Assembly: GCF_051014685.1 (NCBI RefSeq)
Contig: NC_135055.1
Span: forward strand, 744,001 to 808,000
Direction of reading: 5' to 3'
DNA from: Ptiloglossa arizonensis
Lineage: Eukaryota > Arthropoda > Insecta > Hymenoptera > Colletidae
DNA length: 64,000 nt
This document shows, in pieces, positions 1 to 10,834 of the stretch. Within the stretch, counting starts at the first letter, position 1; every line of letters begins with the position of its first letter. The position numbers were made by a program, and so were the translations under genes. The notes beneath the pieces are model-generated. The model ran no database searches and had not been told where the DNA came from. It worked only from the letters and a program-made list of their open reading frames with translations.

Positions 1-78
1 ACGCTTGAGAAACTCCAAATTTTCGCAGTTCTGATGCTCGAAACGAATAACTAGAACGGCCTAGGGGAAAACTACTCG

Positions 79-95
79 TACCGTTGTAATCGGGC
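79..95 (+). other. Weak CENP-B-box-like sequence (first copy)
   Basis: TACCGTTGTAATCGGGC matches the 17-bp CENP-B box consensus (YTTCGTTGGAARCGGGA) at 12 of 17 positions. It matches 7 of the 9 bases usually regarded as essential; the two Ts before CG are changed. The 174-bp class loses a G inside the final CGGG and so breaks the match in a large fraction of monomers. A second 7-of-9 hit begins at 145 (TTCGcgagAtaTGGC). By rough calculation a unit this long would give about half a hit of this quality by chance on two strands, so this is recorded as a candidate only. Confidence 0.15.
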
Positions 96-111
96 GAGTT
101 TCTACTTTCAG

Positions 112-168
112 ATGCAACAGAAATTTTGCGGATTGGTCAATCCGTTCGCGAGATATGGCAGTTTGGAG
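112..168 (+). other. Exon-like 57-nt segment (first copy)
   Basis: The monomer has tttctactttcag at 99-111, a pyrimidine-rich tract ending in CAG that fits a 3' splice-site consensus. It has gag followed by gtaagaa at 166-175, fitting a 5' splice-site consensus. The 57 nt between start with ATG, contain no stop and make 19 codons: MQQKFCGLVNPFARYGSLE. A branch-like TAAT lies at 87-90. The gap to the next copy is 118 nt, so joining successive copies would keep one reading frame. The frequent 174/175 length change falls in the intron-like part. Against function, several copies have stops (tttttctga, ttgctga) or lost splice dinucleotides, and the intron-like part is as uniform as the exon-like part. 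I treat this as a satellite feature, not a gene. Confidence 0.3.
129..144. repeat. Perfect 7+7 dyad inside the monomer (first copy)
   Basis: The sequence cggattggtcaatccg has arms cggattg and caatccg that are exact reverse complements around a 2-nt centre. It is present intact in the large majority of monomers. Altered forms include a shortened centre near 51091 (cggattgtcaatccg), cggattcgtcaatccg near 18115 and 21955, and arm changes such as ctgattggtcaatccg in the 43-52 kb copies. Short dyads are described as common in centromeric satellites that lack CENP-B boxes, where cruciform-like structures have been proposed; applying that here is inference. The dyad is followed at once by the 6-bp palindrome tcgcga. 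Confidence 0.6.
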
Positions 169-175
169 GTAAGAA

Positions 176-349
176 ACGCTTGAGAAACTCCAAATTTTCG
201 CAGTTCTGATGCTCGAAACGAATAACTAGAACGGCCTAGGGGAAAACTACTCATACCGTTGTAATCGGCGAGTTTCTGCTTTCAGATGCAACAGAAATTT
301 TGCGGATTGGTCAATCCGTTCGCGAGATATGGCAGTTTTGAGGTAAGAA
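176..349 (+). repeat. Reference monomer, 174-bp class
   Basis: This unit lacks one G in the run after gtaatc, so it reads gtaatcggcgag rather than gtaatcgggcgag. It also has ctgctttcag in place of ctactttcag and ends gttttgagg instead of gtttggagg. The one-base loss explains nearly all length variation in the window and occurs in every higher-order repeat family. A related class, gtaatctgcgag, is also one base short and dominates parts of 26-40 kb and the end of the window. Because the loss is fixed at particular slots within HOR units, it was probably one or a few old events spread by duplication. Confidence 0.9.
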
Positions 350-1223
350 ACGCTTGAGAAACTCAAAATTTTCGCAGTTCTGATGCCCGAAACGAATAAC
401 CAGAACGGCCTAGGGGCAAACTACTCATACCGTTGTAATCGGGCGAGTTTCTACTTTCAGATGCAACAGAAATTTAGCGGATTGGTCAATCCGTTCGCGA
501 GATATGGCAGTTTTGAGGTAAGAAACGCTAGAGAAACTCAAAATTTTCGCAGTTCAGATGCTCGAAACGAATAACTAGAACGGCCTAGGGGAAAACTACT
601 CATACCTTTGTAATCGGGCGGGTTTCTACTTTCAGATGCAACAGAGATTTTGCGGATTGGTCAATCCGTTCGCGAGATATGGCAGTTTGGAGGTAAGAAA
701 CGCTTGAGAAACTCCAAATTTTCGCAGTTCTGATGCTCGAAACGAATAACTAGAACGGCCTAGGGGAAAACTACTCGTACCGTTGTAATCGGGCGAGTTT
801 CTACTTTCAGATGCAACAGAAATTTTGCGGATTGGTCAATCCGTTCGCGAGATATGGCAGTTTGGAGGTAAGAAACGCTTGAGAAACTCCAAATTTTCGC
901 AGTTCTGATGCTCGAAACGAATAACTAGAACGGCCTAGGGGAAAACTACTCATACCGTTGTAATCGGCGAGTTTCTGCTTTCAGATGCAACAGAAATTTT
1001 GCGGATTGGTCAATCCGTTCGCGAGATATGGCAGTTTTGAGGTAAGTAACGCTTGAGAAACTCCAAATTTTCGCAGTTCTGATGCCCGGAACGAATAACT
1101 GGAACGGCCTAGGGGAAAACTACTCATACCGTTGTAATCGGGCGAGTTTCTACTTTCAGATGCAACAGAAATTTTGCGGATTGGTCAATCCGTTCGCGAG
1201 ATATGGCAGTTTGGAGGTAAGAA

Positions 1224-3321
1224 ACGCTTGAGAAACTCAAAATTTTCGCAGTTCTGATGCCCGAAACGAATAACCAGAACGGCCTAGGGGCAAACTACTC
1301 ATACCGTTGTAATCGGGCGAGTTTCTACTTTCAGATGCAACAGAAATTTAGCGGATTGGTCAATCCGTTCGCGAGATATGGCAGTTTTGAGGTAAGAAAC
1401 GCTAGAGAAACTCAAAATTTTCGCAGTTCTGATGCCCGGTACGAATAACTAGAACGGCCTAAGGGAAAACTACTCATACCTTTGTAATCGGGCGGGTTTC
1501 TACTTTCAGATGCAACAGAGATTTTGCGGATTGGTCAATCCGTTCGCGAGATATGGCAGTTTGGAGGTAAGAAACGCTTGAGGAACTCCAAATTTTCGCA
1601 GTTCTGATGCTCGAAACGAATAACTAGAACGGCCTAGGGGAAAACTACTCGTACCGTTGTAATCGGGCGAGTTTCTACTTTCAGATGCAACAGAAATTTT
1701 GCGGATTGGTCAATCCGTTCGCGAGATATGGCAGTTTGGAGGTAAGAAACGCTTGAGAAACTCCAAATTTTCGCAGTTCTGATGCTCGAAACGAATAACT
1801 AGAACGGCCTAGGGGAAAACTACTCATACCGTTGTAATCGGCGAGTTTCTGCTTTCAGATGCAACAGAAATTTTGCGGATTGGTCAATCCGTTCGCGAGA
1901 TATGGCAGTTTTGAGGTAAGAAACGCTTGAGAAACTCCAAATTTTCGCAGTTCTGATGCCCGAAACGAATAACCAGGACGGCCTAGTGGCAAACTACTCA
2001 TTCCGTTGTAATCGGGCGAGTTTCTACTTTCAGATGCAACAGAAATTTAGCGGATTGGTCAATCCGTTCGCGAGATATGGCAGTTTTGAGGTAAGAAACG
2101 CTAGAGAAACTCAAAATTTTCGCAGTTCTGATGCTCGAAACGAATAACTAGAACGGCCTAGGGGAAAACTACTCATACCTTTTTAATCGGGCGGGTTTCT
2201 ACTTTCAGATGCAACAGAAATTTTGCGGATTGGTCAATCCGTTCGCGAGATATGGCAGTTTGGAGGTAAGAAACGCTTGAGAAACCCCAAATTTTCGCAG
2301 TTCTGATGCTCGAAACGAATAACTAGAACGGCCTAGGGGAAAACTACTCATACCGTTGTAATCGGGCGAGTTTCTACTTTCAGATGCAACAGAAATTTTG
2401 CGGATTGGTCAATCCGTTCGCGAGATATGGCAGTTTTGAGGTAAGAAACGCTTGAGAAACTCCAAATTTTCGCAGTTCTGATGCCCGGAACGAATAACTG
2501 GAACGTCCTAGGGGAAAACTACTCATACCGTTGTAATCGGGCGAGTTTCTACTTTCAGATGCAACAGAAATTTTGCGGATTGGTCAATCCGTTCGCGAGA
2601 TATGGCAGTTTGGAGGTAAGAAACGCTTGAGAAACTCAAAATTTTCGCAGTTCTGATGCCCGAAACGAATAACCAGGACGGCCTAGTGGCAAACTACTCA
2701 TTCCGTTGTAATCGGGCGAGTTTCTACTTTCAGATGCAACAGAAATTTAGCGGATTGGTCAATCCGTTCGCGAGATATGGCAGTTTTGAGGTAAGAAACG
2801 CTAGAGAAACTCAAAATTTTCGTAGTTCTGATGCTCGGAACGAATAACTAGAACGGCCTAGGGGAAAACTACTCATACCTTTGTAATCGGGCGAGTTTCT
2901 ACTTTCAGATGCAACAGAAATTTTGCGGATTGGACATTCCGTTCGCGAGATATGGCAGTTTGGAGGTAAGAAACGCTTGAGAAACTCCAAATTTGCGCAG
3001 TTCTGATGCTCGAAACGAATAACTAGAACGGCCTAGGGGAAAACTACTCATACCGTTGTAATCGGCGAGTTTCTACTTTCAGATGCAACAGAAATTTGAC
3101 GGATTGGTCAATCCGTTCGCGAGATATGGCAGTTTTGAGGTAAGAAACGCTTGAGAAACTCCAAATTTTCGCAGTTCTGATGCTCGAAACGAATAACTAG
3201 AACGGCCTAGGGGGAAACTACTCATACCGTTGTAATCGGGCGAGTTTCTACTTTCAGATGCAACAGAAATTTTGCGGATTGGTCAATCCGTTCGCGAGAT
3301 ATGGCAGTTTGGAGGTAAGAA
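1224..3321 (+). repeat. HOR-A 12-mer, copy 1 (2098 bp)
   Basis: Twelve monomers whose variant order matches the units at 6639 and 8737. Slots 1, 5 and 9 carry cccgaaac with ccag in place of ctag and tttagcgg. Slots 2, 6 and 10 carry gctagag and, in most, cctttg. Slot 11 carries aaatttgcgcag. The roughly 699-bp spacing of the stop-free slots shows an older 4-mer nested within the 12-mer. The last two monomers (tttgacgg near 3100, then a gggggaaac monomer) differ from copies 2 and 3 and match the truncated copy ending at 12232. Confidence 0.8.
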
Positions 3322-5764
3322 ACGCTTGAGAAACTCAAAATTTTCGCAGTTCTGATGCTCGAAACGAATAACTAGAACGGCCTAGGGGAAAACTACTCGT
3401 ACCGTTGTAATCGGGCGAGTTTCTACTTTCAGATGCAACAGAAATTTTGCGGATTGGTCAATCCGTTCGCGAGATATGGCAGTTTTGTGGTAAGAAACGC
3501 TTGAGAAACTCCAAATTTTCGCAGTTCTGATGCTCGAAATGAATAACTAGAACGGCCTAGGGGAATACTACTCATACCGTTGTAATCGGCGAGTTTCTAC
3601 TTTCAGATGCAACAGAAATTTTACGGATTGGTCAATCCGTTCGCGAGATATGGCAGTTTTGAGGTAAGAAACGCTTGAGAAACTCCAAATTTTCGCAGTT
3701 CTGATGCTCGAAACGAATAACTAGAACGGCCTAGGGGAAAACTACTCATACCGTTGTAATCGGCGAGTTTCTGCTTTCAGATGCAACAGAAATTTTGCGG
3801 ATTGGTCAATCCGTTCGCGAGATATGGCAGTTTTGAGGTAAGAAACGCTTGAGAAACTCCAAATTTTCGCAGTTCTGATGCTCGAAACGAATAACTAGAA
3901 CGGCCTAGGGGAAAACAACTCATACCGTTGTAATCGGCGAGTTTCTGCTTTCAGATGCAACAGAAATTTTGCGGATTGGTCAATCCGTTCGCGAGATATG
4001 GCAGTTTTGAGGTAAGAAACGCTAGAGAAACTCAAAATTTTCGCAGTTCTGATGCTCGAAACGAATAACTAGAACGGAATAGTGGAAAACTACTCAAACC
4101 TTTGTAATCGGGCGAGTTTCTACTTTCAGATGCAACAGAAATTTTGCGGATTGGTCAATCCGTTCGCGAGATATGGCAGTTTGGAGGTAAGAAACGCTTG
4201 AGAAACTCAAAATTTTCGCAGTTCTGATGCTCGAAACGAATAACTAGAACGGCCTAGGGGAAAACTACTCGTACCGTTGTAATCGGGCGAGTTTCTACTT
4301 TCAGATGCAACAGAAATTTTGCGGATTGGTCAATCCGTTCGCGAGATATGGCAGTTTTGTGGTAAGAAACGCTTGAGAAACTCCAAATTTTCGCAGTTCT
4401 GATGCTCGAAATGAATAACTAGAACGGCCTAGGGGAATACTACTCATACCGTTGTAATCGGCGAGTTTCTACTTTCAGATGCAACAGAAATTTTACGGAT
4501 TGGTCAATCCGTTCGCGAGATATGGCAGTTTTGAGGTAAGAAACGCTTGAGAAACTCCAAATTTTCGCAGTTCTGATGCTCGAAACGAATAACTAGAACG
4601 GCCTAGGGGAAAACTACTCATACCGTTGTAATCGGCGAGTTTCTGCTTTCAGATGCAACAGAAATTTTGCGGATTGGTCAATCCGTTCGCGAGATATGGC
4701 AGTTTTGAGGTAAGAAACGCTAGAGAAACTCCAAATTTTCGCAGTTCTGATGCTCGAAACGAATAACTAGAACGGCCTAGTGGAAAACTACTCAAACCTT
4801 TGTAATCGGGCGAGTTTCTACTTTCAGATGCAACAGAAATTTTGCGGATTGGTCAATCCGTTCGCGAGATATGGAAGTTTGGAGGTAAGAAACGCTTGAG
4901 GAACACCAAATTTTCGCAGTTCTGATGCTCGAAACGAATAACTGGAACGGCCTAGGGGAAAACTACTCATACCGTTGTAATCGGGCGAGTTTCTACTTTC
5001 AGATGCAACAGAAATTTTGCGGATTGGTCAATCCGTTCGCGAGATATGGCAGTTTGGAGGTAAGAAACGCTTGAGAAACTCAAAATTTTCGCAGTTCTGA
5101 TGCCCGAAACGAATAACTAGAACGGCCTAGGGGAAAACTACTCATACCGTTGTAATCGGCGAGTTTCTGCTTTCAGATGCAACAGAAATTTTGCGGATTG
5201 GTCAATCCGTTCGCGAGATATGGCAGTTTTGAGGTAAGAAACGCTTGAGAAACTCCAAATTTTCGCAGTTCTGATGCTCGAAACGAATAACTAGAACGGC
5301 CTAGGGGAAAACAACTCATACCGTTGTAATCGGCGAGTTTCTGCTTTCAGATGCAACAGAAATTTTGCGGATTGGTCAATCCGTTCGCGAGATATGGCAG
5401 TTTTGAGGTAAGAAACGCTAGAGAAACTCAAAATTTTCGCAGTTCTGATGCTCGAAACGAATAACTAGAACGGCCTAGTGGAAAACTACTCAAACCTTTG
5501 TAATCGGGCGAGTTTCTACTTTCAGATGCAACAGAAATTTTGCGGATTGGTCAATCCGTTCGCGAGATATGGAAGTTTGGAGGTAAGAAACGCTTGAGGA
5601 ACACCAAATTTTCGCAGTTCTGATGCTCGAAACGAATTACTGGAACGGCCTAGGGGAAAACTACTCATACCGTTGTAATCGGGCGAGTTTCTACTTTCAG
5701 ATGCAACAGAAATTTTGCGGATTGGTCAATCCGTTCGCGAGATATGGCAGTTTGGAGGTAAGAA
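3322..5764 (+). repeat. HOR-B block 1, 4-5-mer family
   Basis: Fourteen monomers with a different variant set: gaaatgaat with gaatactac and tttacgg (3540, 4412), ttttgtggtaag, aaaacaactc, aaacctttg, atggaag, and gaggaacacc (about 4899 and 5597). The gaaatgaat monomer repeats after 872 bp (5 monomers) and gaggaacacc after about 698 bp (4 monomers). The block sits between HOR-A copy 1 and the second HOR-A 5-mer, so it interrupts that family. The same variants return at 12233-13977. Confidence 0.75.
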
Positions 5765-6638
5765 ACGCTTGAGAAACTCAAAATTTTCGCAGTTCTGATG
5801 CCCGAAACGAATAACCAGAACGGCCTAGGGGCAAACTACTCATACCGTTGTAATCGGGCGAGTTTCTACTTTCAGATGCAACAGAAATTTAGCGGATTGG
5901 TCAATCCGTTCGCGAGATATGGCAGTTTTGAGGTAAGAAACGCTAGAGAAACTCAAAATTTTCGCAGTTCTGATGCCCGGTACGAATAACTAGAACGGCC
6001 TAGGGGAAAACTACTCTTACCTTTGTAATCGGGCGGGTTTCTACTTTCAGATGCAACAGAGATTTTGCGGATTGGTCAATCCGTTCGCGAGATATGGCAG
6101 TTTGGAGGTAAGAAACGCTTGAGGAACTCCAAATTTTCGCAGTTCTGATGCTCGAAACGAATAACTAGAACGGCCTAGGGGAAAACTACTCGTACCGTTG
6201 TAATCGGGCGAGTTTCTACTTTCAGATGCAACAGAAATTTTGCGGATTGGTCAATCCGTTCGCGAGATATGGCAGTTTGGAGGTAAGAAACGCTTGAGAA
6301 ACTCCAAATTTTCGCAGTTCTGATGCTCGAAACGAATAACTAGAACGGCCTAGGGGAAAACTACTCATACCGTTGTAATCGGCGAGTTTCTGCTTTCAGA
6401 TGCAACAGAAATTTTGCGGATTGGTCAATCCGTTCGCGAGATATGGCAGTTTTGAGGTAAGAAACGCTTGAGAAACTCCAAATTTTCGCAGTTCTGATGC
6501 CCGGAACGAATAACTGGAACGGCCTAGGGGAAAACTACTCATACCGTTGTAATCGGGCGAGTTTCTACTTTCAGATGCAACAGAAATTTTGCGGATTGGT
6601 CAATCCGTTCGCGAGATATGGCAGTTTGGAGGTAAGAA
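5765..6638 (+). repeat. HOR-A 5-mer lead-in, second copy
   Basis: This 874-bp block aligns with 350-1223 at a constant offset of 5415 bp and leads directly into a full HOR-A unit. It differs at a few bases: cccggtac instead of ctcgaaac in its second monomer, gaggaactcc in its third, and cttacc instead of catacc near 6016. Together with the following unit it shows a segmental duplication of about 2.7 kb. Confidence 0.75.
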
Positions 6639-8736
6639 ACGCTTGAGAAACTCAAAATTTTCGCAGTTCTGATGCCCGAAACGAATAACCAGAACGGCCT
6701 AGGGGCAAACTACTCATACCGTTGTAATCGGGCGAGTTTCTACTTTCAGATGCAACAGAAATTTAGCGGATTGGTCAATCCGTTCGCGAGATATGGCAGT
6801 TTTGAGGTAAGAAACGCTAGAGAAACTCAAAATTTTCGCAGTTCTGATGCCCGGTACGAATAACTAGAACGGCCTAGGGGAAAACTACTCATACCTTTGT
6901 AATCGGGCGGGTTTCTACTTTCAGATGCAACAGAGATTTTGCGGATTGGTCAATCCGTTCGCGAGATATGGCAGTTTGGAGGTAAGAAACGCTTGAGGAA
7001 CTCCAAATTTTCGCAGTTCTGATGCTCGAAACGAATAACTAGAACGGCCTAGGGGAAAACTACTCGTACCGTTGTAATCGGGCGAGTTTCTACTTTCAGA
7101 TGCAACAGAAATTTTGCGGATTGGTCAATCCGTTCGCGAGATATGGCAGTTTGGAGGTAAGAAACGCTTGAGAAACTCCAAATTTTCGCAGTTCTGATGC
7201 TCGAAACGAATAACTAGAACGGCCTAGGGGAAAACTACTCATACCGTTGTAATCGGCGAGTTTCTGCTTTCAGATGCAACAGAAATTTTGCGGATTGGTC
7301 AATCCGTTCGCGAGATATGGCAGTTTTGAGGTAAGAAACGCTTGAGAAACTCCAAATTTTCGCAGTTCTGATGCCCGAAACGAATAACCAGGACGGCCTA
7401 GTGGCAAACTACTCATTCCGTTGTAATCGGGCGAGTTTCTACTTTCAGATGCAACAGAAATTTAGCGGATTGGTCAATCCGTTCGCGAGATATGGCAGTT
7501 TTGAGGTAAGAAACGCTAGAGAAACTCAAAATTTTCGCAGTTCTGATGCTCGAAACGAATAACTAGAACGGCCTAGGGGAAAACTACTCATACCTTTGTA
7601 ATCGGGCGGGTTTCTACTTTCAGATGCAACAGAAATTTTGCGGATTGGTCAATCCGTTCGCGAGATATGGCAGTTTGGAGGTAAGAAACGCTTGAGAAAC
7701 TCCAAATTTTCGCAGTTCTGATGCTCGAAACGAATAACTAGAACGGCCTAGGGGAAAACTACTCATACCGTTGTAATCGGGCGAGTTTCTACTTTCAGAT
7801 GCAACAGAAATTTTGCGGATTGGTCAATCCGTTCGCGAGATATGGCAGTTTTGAGGTAAGAAACGCTTGAGAAACTCCAAATTTTCGCAGTTCTGATGCC
7901 CGGAACGAATAACTGGAACGTCCTAGGGGAAAACTACTCATACCGTTGTAATCGGGCGAGTTTCTACTTTCAGATGCAACAGAAATTTTGCGGATTGGTC
8001 AATCCGTTCGCGAGATATGGCAGTTTGGAGGTAAGAAACGCTTGAGAAACTCAAAATTTTCGCAGTTCTGATGCCCGAAACGAATAACCAGGACGGCCTA
8101 GTGGCAAACTACTCATTCCGTTGTAATCGGGCGAGTTTCTACTTTCAGATGCAACAGAAATTTGGCGGATTGGTCAATCCGTTCGCGAGATATGGCAGTT
8201 TTGAGGTAAGAAACGCTAGAGAAACTCAAAATTTTCGTAGTTCTGATGCTCGGAACGAATAACTAGAACGGCCTAGGGGAAAACTACTCATACCTTTGTA
8301 ATCGGGCGAGTTTCTACTTTCAGATGCAACAGAAATTTTGCGGATTGGTCAATCCGTTCGCGAGATATGGCAGTTTGGAGGTAAGAAACGCTTGAGAAAC
8401 TCCAAATTTGCGCAGTTCTGATGCTCGAAACGAATAACTAGAACGGCCTAGGGGAAAACTACTCATACCGTTGTAATCGGCGAGTTTCTGCTTTCAGATG
8501 CAACAGAAATTTTGCGGATTGGTCAATCCGTTCGCGAGATATGGCAGTTTTGAGGTAAGAAACGCTTGAGAAACTCCAAATTTTCGCAGTTCTGATGCCC
8601 GGAACGAATAACTGGAACGGCCTAGGGGAAAACTACTCATACCGTTGTAATCGGGCGAGTTTCTACTTTCAGATGCAACAGAAATTTTGCGGATTGGTCA
8701 ATCCGTTCGCGAGATATGGCAGTTTGGAGGTACGAA
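6639..8736 (+). repeat. HOR-A 12-mer, copy 2 (2098 bp)
   Basis: Twelve monomers with the HOR-A slot order. It aligns with 1224-3321 at offset 5415 until about 8465, then its last two monomers become ctgctttc/ttttgcgg and cccggaac/ctggaac, as in copy 3. By eye it is almost identical to copy 3. Differences include c in place of a at 8733 (gtacgaaac), which opens a small frame across the next monomer, and a G-to-T change in copy 3 at 10446. Confidence 0.85.
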
Positions 8737-10834
8737 ACGCTTGAGAAACTCAAAATTTTCGCAGTTCTGATGCCCGAAACGAATAACCAGAACGGCCTAG
8801 GGGCAAACTACTCATACCGTTGTAATCGGGCGAGTTTCTACTTTCAGATGCAACAGAAATTTAGCGGATTGGTCAATCCGTTCGCGAGATATGGCAGTTT
8901 TGAGGTAAGAAACGCTAGAGAAACTCAAAATTTTCGCAGTTCTGATGCCCGGTACGAATAACTAGAACGGCCTAGGGGAAAACTACTCATACCTTTGTAA
9001 TCGGGCGGGTTTCTACTTTCAGATGCAACAGAGATTTTGCGGATTGGTCAATCCGTTCGCGAGATATGGCAGTTTGGAGGTAAGAAACGCTTGAGGAACT
9101 CCAAATTTTCGCAGTTCTGATGCTCGAAACGAATAACTAGAACGGCCTAGGGGAAAACTACTCGTACCGTTGTAATCGGGCGAGTTTCTACTTTCAGATG
9201 CAACAGAAATTTTGCGGATTGGTCAATCCGTTCGCGAGATATGGCAGTTTGGAGGTAAGAAACGCTTGAGAAACTCCAAATTTTCGCAGTTCTGATGCTC
9301 GAAACGAATAACTAGAACGGCCTAGGGGAAAACTACTCATACCGTTGTAATCGGCGAGTTTCTGCTTTCAGATGCAACAGAAATTTTGCGGATTGGTCAA
9401 TCCGTTCGCGAGATATGGCAGTTTTGAGGTAAGAAACGCTTGAGAAACTCCAAATTTTCGCAGTTCTGATGCCCGAAACGAATAACCAGGACGGCCTAGT
9501 GGCAAACTACTCATTCCGTTGTAATCGGGCGAGTTTCTACTTTCAGATGCAACAGAAATTTAGCGGATTGGTCAATCCGTTCGCGAGATATGGCAGTTTT
9601 GAGGTAAGAAACGCTAGAGAAACTCAAAATTTTCGCAGTTCTGATGCTCGAAACGAATAACTAGAACGGCCTAGGGGAAAACTACTCATACCTTTGTAAT
9701 CGGGCGGGTTTCTACTTTCAGATGCAACAGAAATTTTGCGGATTGGTCAATCCGTTCGCGAGATATGGCAGTTTGGAGGTAAGAAACGCTTGAGAAACTC
9801 CAAATTTTCGCAGTTCTGATGCTCGAAACGAATAACTAGAACGGCCTAGGGGAAAACTACTCATACCGTTGTAATCGGGCGAGTTTCTACTTTCAGATGC
9901 AACAGAAATTTTGCGGATTGGTCAATCCGTTCGCGAGATATGGCAGTTTTGAGGTAAGAAACGCTTGAGAAACTCCAAATTTTCGCAGTTCTGATGCCCG
10001 GAACGAATAACTGGAACGTCCTAGGGGAAAACTACTCATACCGTTGTAATCGGGCGAGTTTCTACTTTCAGATGCAACAGAAATTTTGCGGATTGGTCAA
10101 TCCGTTCGCGAGATATGGCAGTTTGGAGGTAAGAAACGCTTGAGAAACTCAAAATTTTCGCAGTTCTGATGCCCGAAACGAATAACCAGGACGGCCTAGT
10201 GGCAAACTACTCATTCCGTTGTAATCGGGCGAGTTTCTACTTTCAGATGCAACAGAAATTTGGCGGATTGGTCAATCCGTTCGCGAGATATGGCAGTTTT
10301 GAGGTAAGAAACGCTAGAGAAACTCAAAATTTTCGTAGTTCTGATGCTCGGAACGAATAACTAGAACGGCCTAGGGGAAAACTACTCATACCTTTGTAAT
10401 CGGGCGAGTTTCTACTTTCAGATGCAACAGAAATTTTGCGGATTGTTCAATCCGTTCGCGAGATATGGCAGTTTGGAGGTAAGAAACGCTTGAGAAACTC
10501 CAAATTTGCGCAGTTCTGATGCTCGAAACGAATAACTAGAACGGCCTAGGGGAAAACTACTCATACCGTTGTAATCGGCGAGTTTCTGCTTTCAGATGCA
10601 ACAGAAATTTTGCGGATTGGTCAATCCGTTCGCGAGATATGGCAGTTTTGAGGTAAGAAACGCTTGAGAAACTCCAAATTTTCGCAGTTCTGATGCCCGG
10701 AACGAATAACTGGAACGGCCTAGGGGAAAACTACTCATACCGTTGTAATCGGGCGAGTTTCTACTTTCAGATGCAACAGAAATTTTGCGGATTGGTCAAT
10801 CCGTTCGCGAGATATGGCAGTTTGGAGGTAAGAA
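8737..10834 (+). repeat. HOR-A 12-mer, copy 3 (2098 bp)
   Basis: This unit directly follows copy 2 with the same length and variant order, including the shared tttggcgg change (8161-8168 and 10259-10266) seen in no other HOR-A unit. That shared derived change shows copies 2 and 3 are the most recent pair. I noticed only a handful of single-base differences across 2.1 kb, so the duplication is young or recently homogenised. Confidence 0.85.

Larger units (their letters stand above)
1..175 (+). repeat. Reference monomer, 175-bp class
   Basis: This is the first complete unit, with 34 C and 44 G (44.6% GC) and 13 CpG dinucleotides. Landmarks are: ctccaaattttcgcag (14-29), where other copies have ctcaaaa; the ctcg/cccg switch near 37; the stop-bearing ataactag (47-54); cctagg (60-65); actactcgtacc, usually catacc elsewhere (71-82); gtaatcgggcgag (86-98); tttctactttcag (99-111); the dyad cggattggtcaatccg (129-144); tcgcga (146-151); and gaggtaagaa (166-175). 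An 8-bp inverted pair, agaaactc (8-15) and gagtttct (96-103), also lies within the unit. The choice of first base is arbitrary, because the array is continuous. Confidence 0.95.
1..1223 (+). repeat. HOR-A lead-in, seven monomers
   Basis: Monomers start at 1, 176, 350, 525, 700, 875 and 1049. The last five (350-1223, 874 bp) are a 5-mer version of the start of HOR-A. They comprise a cccgaaac/ccagaacgg monomer with tttagcgg, a gctagag monomer with cctttg, a cgtacc monomer, a ggcgag/ctgctttc 174-bp monomer and a cccggaac/ctggaac monomer. The same 5-mer occurs at 5765-6638, again directly before a full HOR-A unit. There is no other sequence in this interval. Confidence 0.75.

Noticed and set aside
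8..103. 8-bp inverted pair agaaactc / gagtttct as a hairpin
   Set aside because: The arms are short and 80 nt apart, and matches this long are unremarkable in a 175-bp unit. No sign of constraint is visible.
17..131. Similarity between aaattttcgcag and aaattttgcgg as evidence of an ancestral half-unit
   Set aside because: Shared sequence is limited to a short AT-rich word, and the flanks do not align over any useful length.
145..159. Second CENP-B-box-like hit, TTCGcgagAtaTGGC
   Set aside because: It matches 7 of 9 core bases but lacks the final CGGG, and at this quality about half a hit per monomer is expected by chance.
8716..8961. 81-codon frame that extends one of the repeated frames
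   Set aside because: A single A-to-C change at 8733 turns taa into tac and joins two frames. It is a private change in one HOR copy and gives no sign of a gene.
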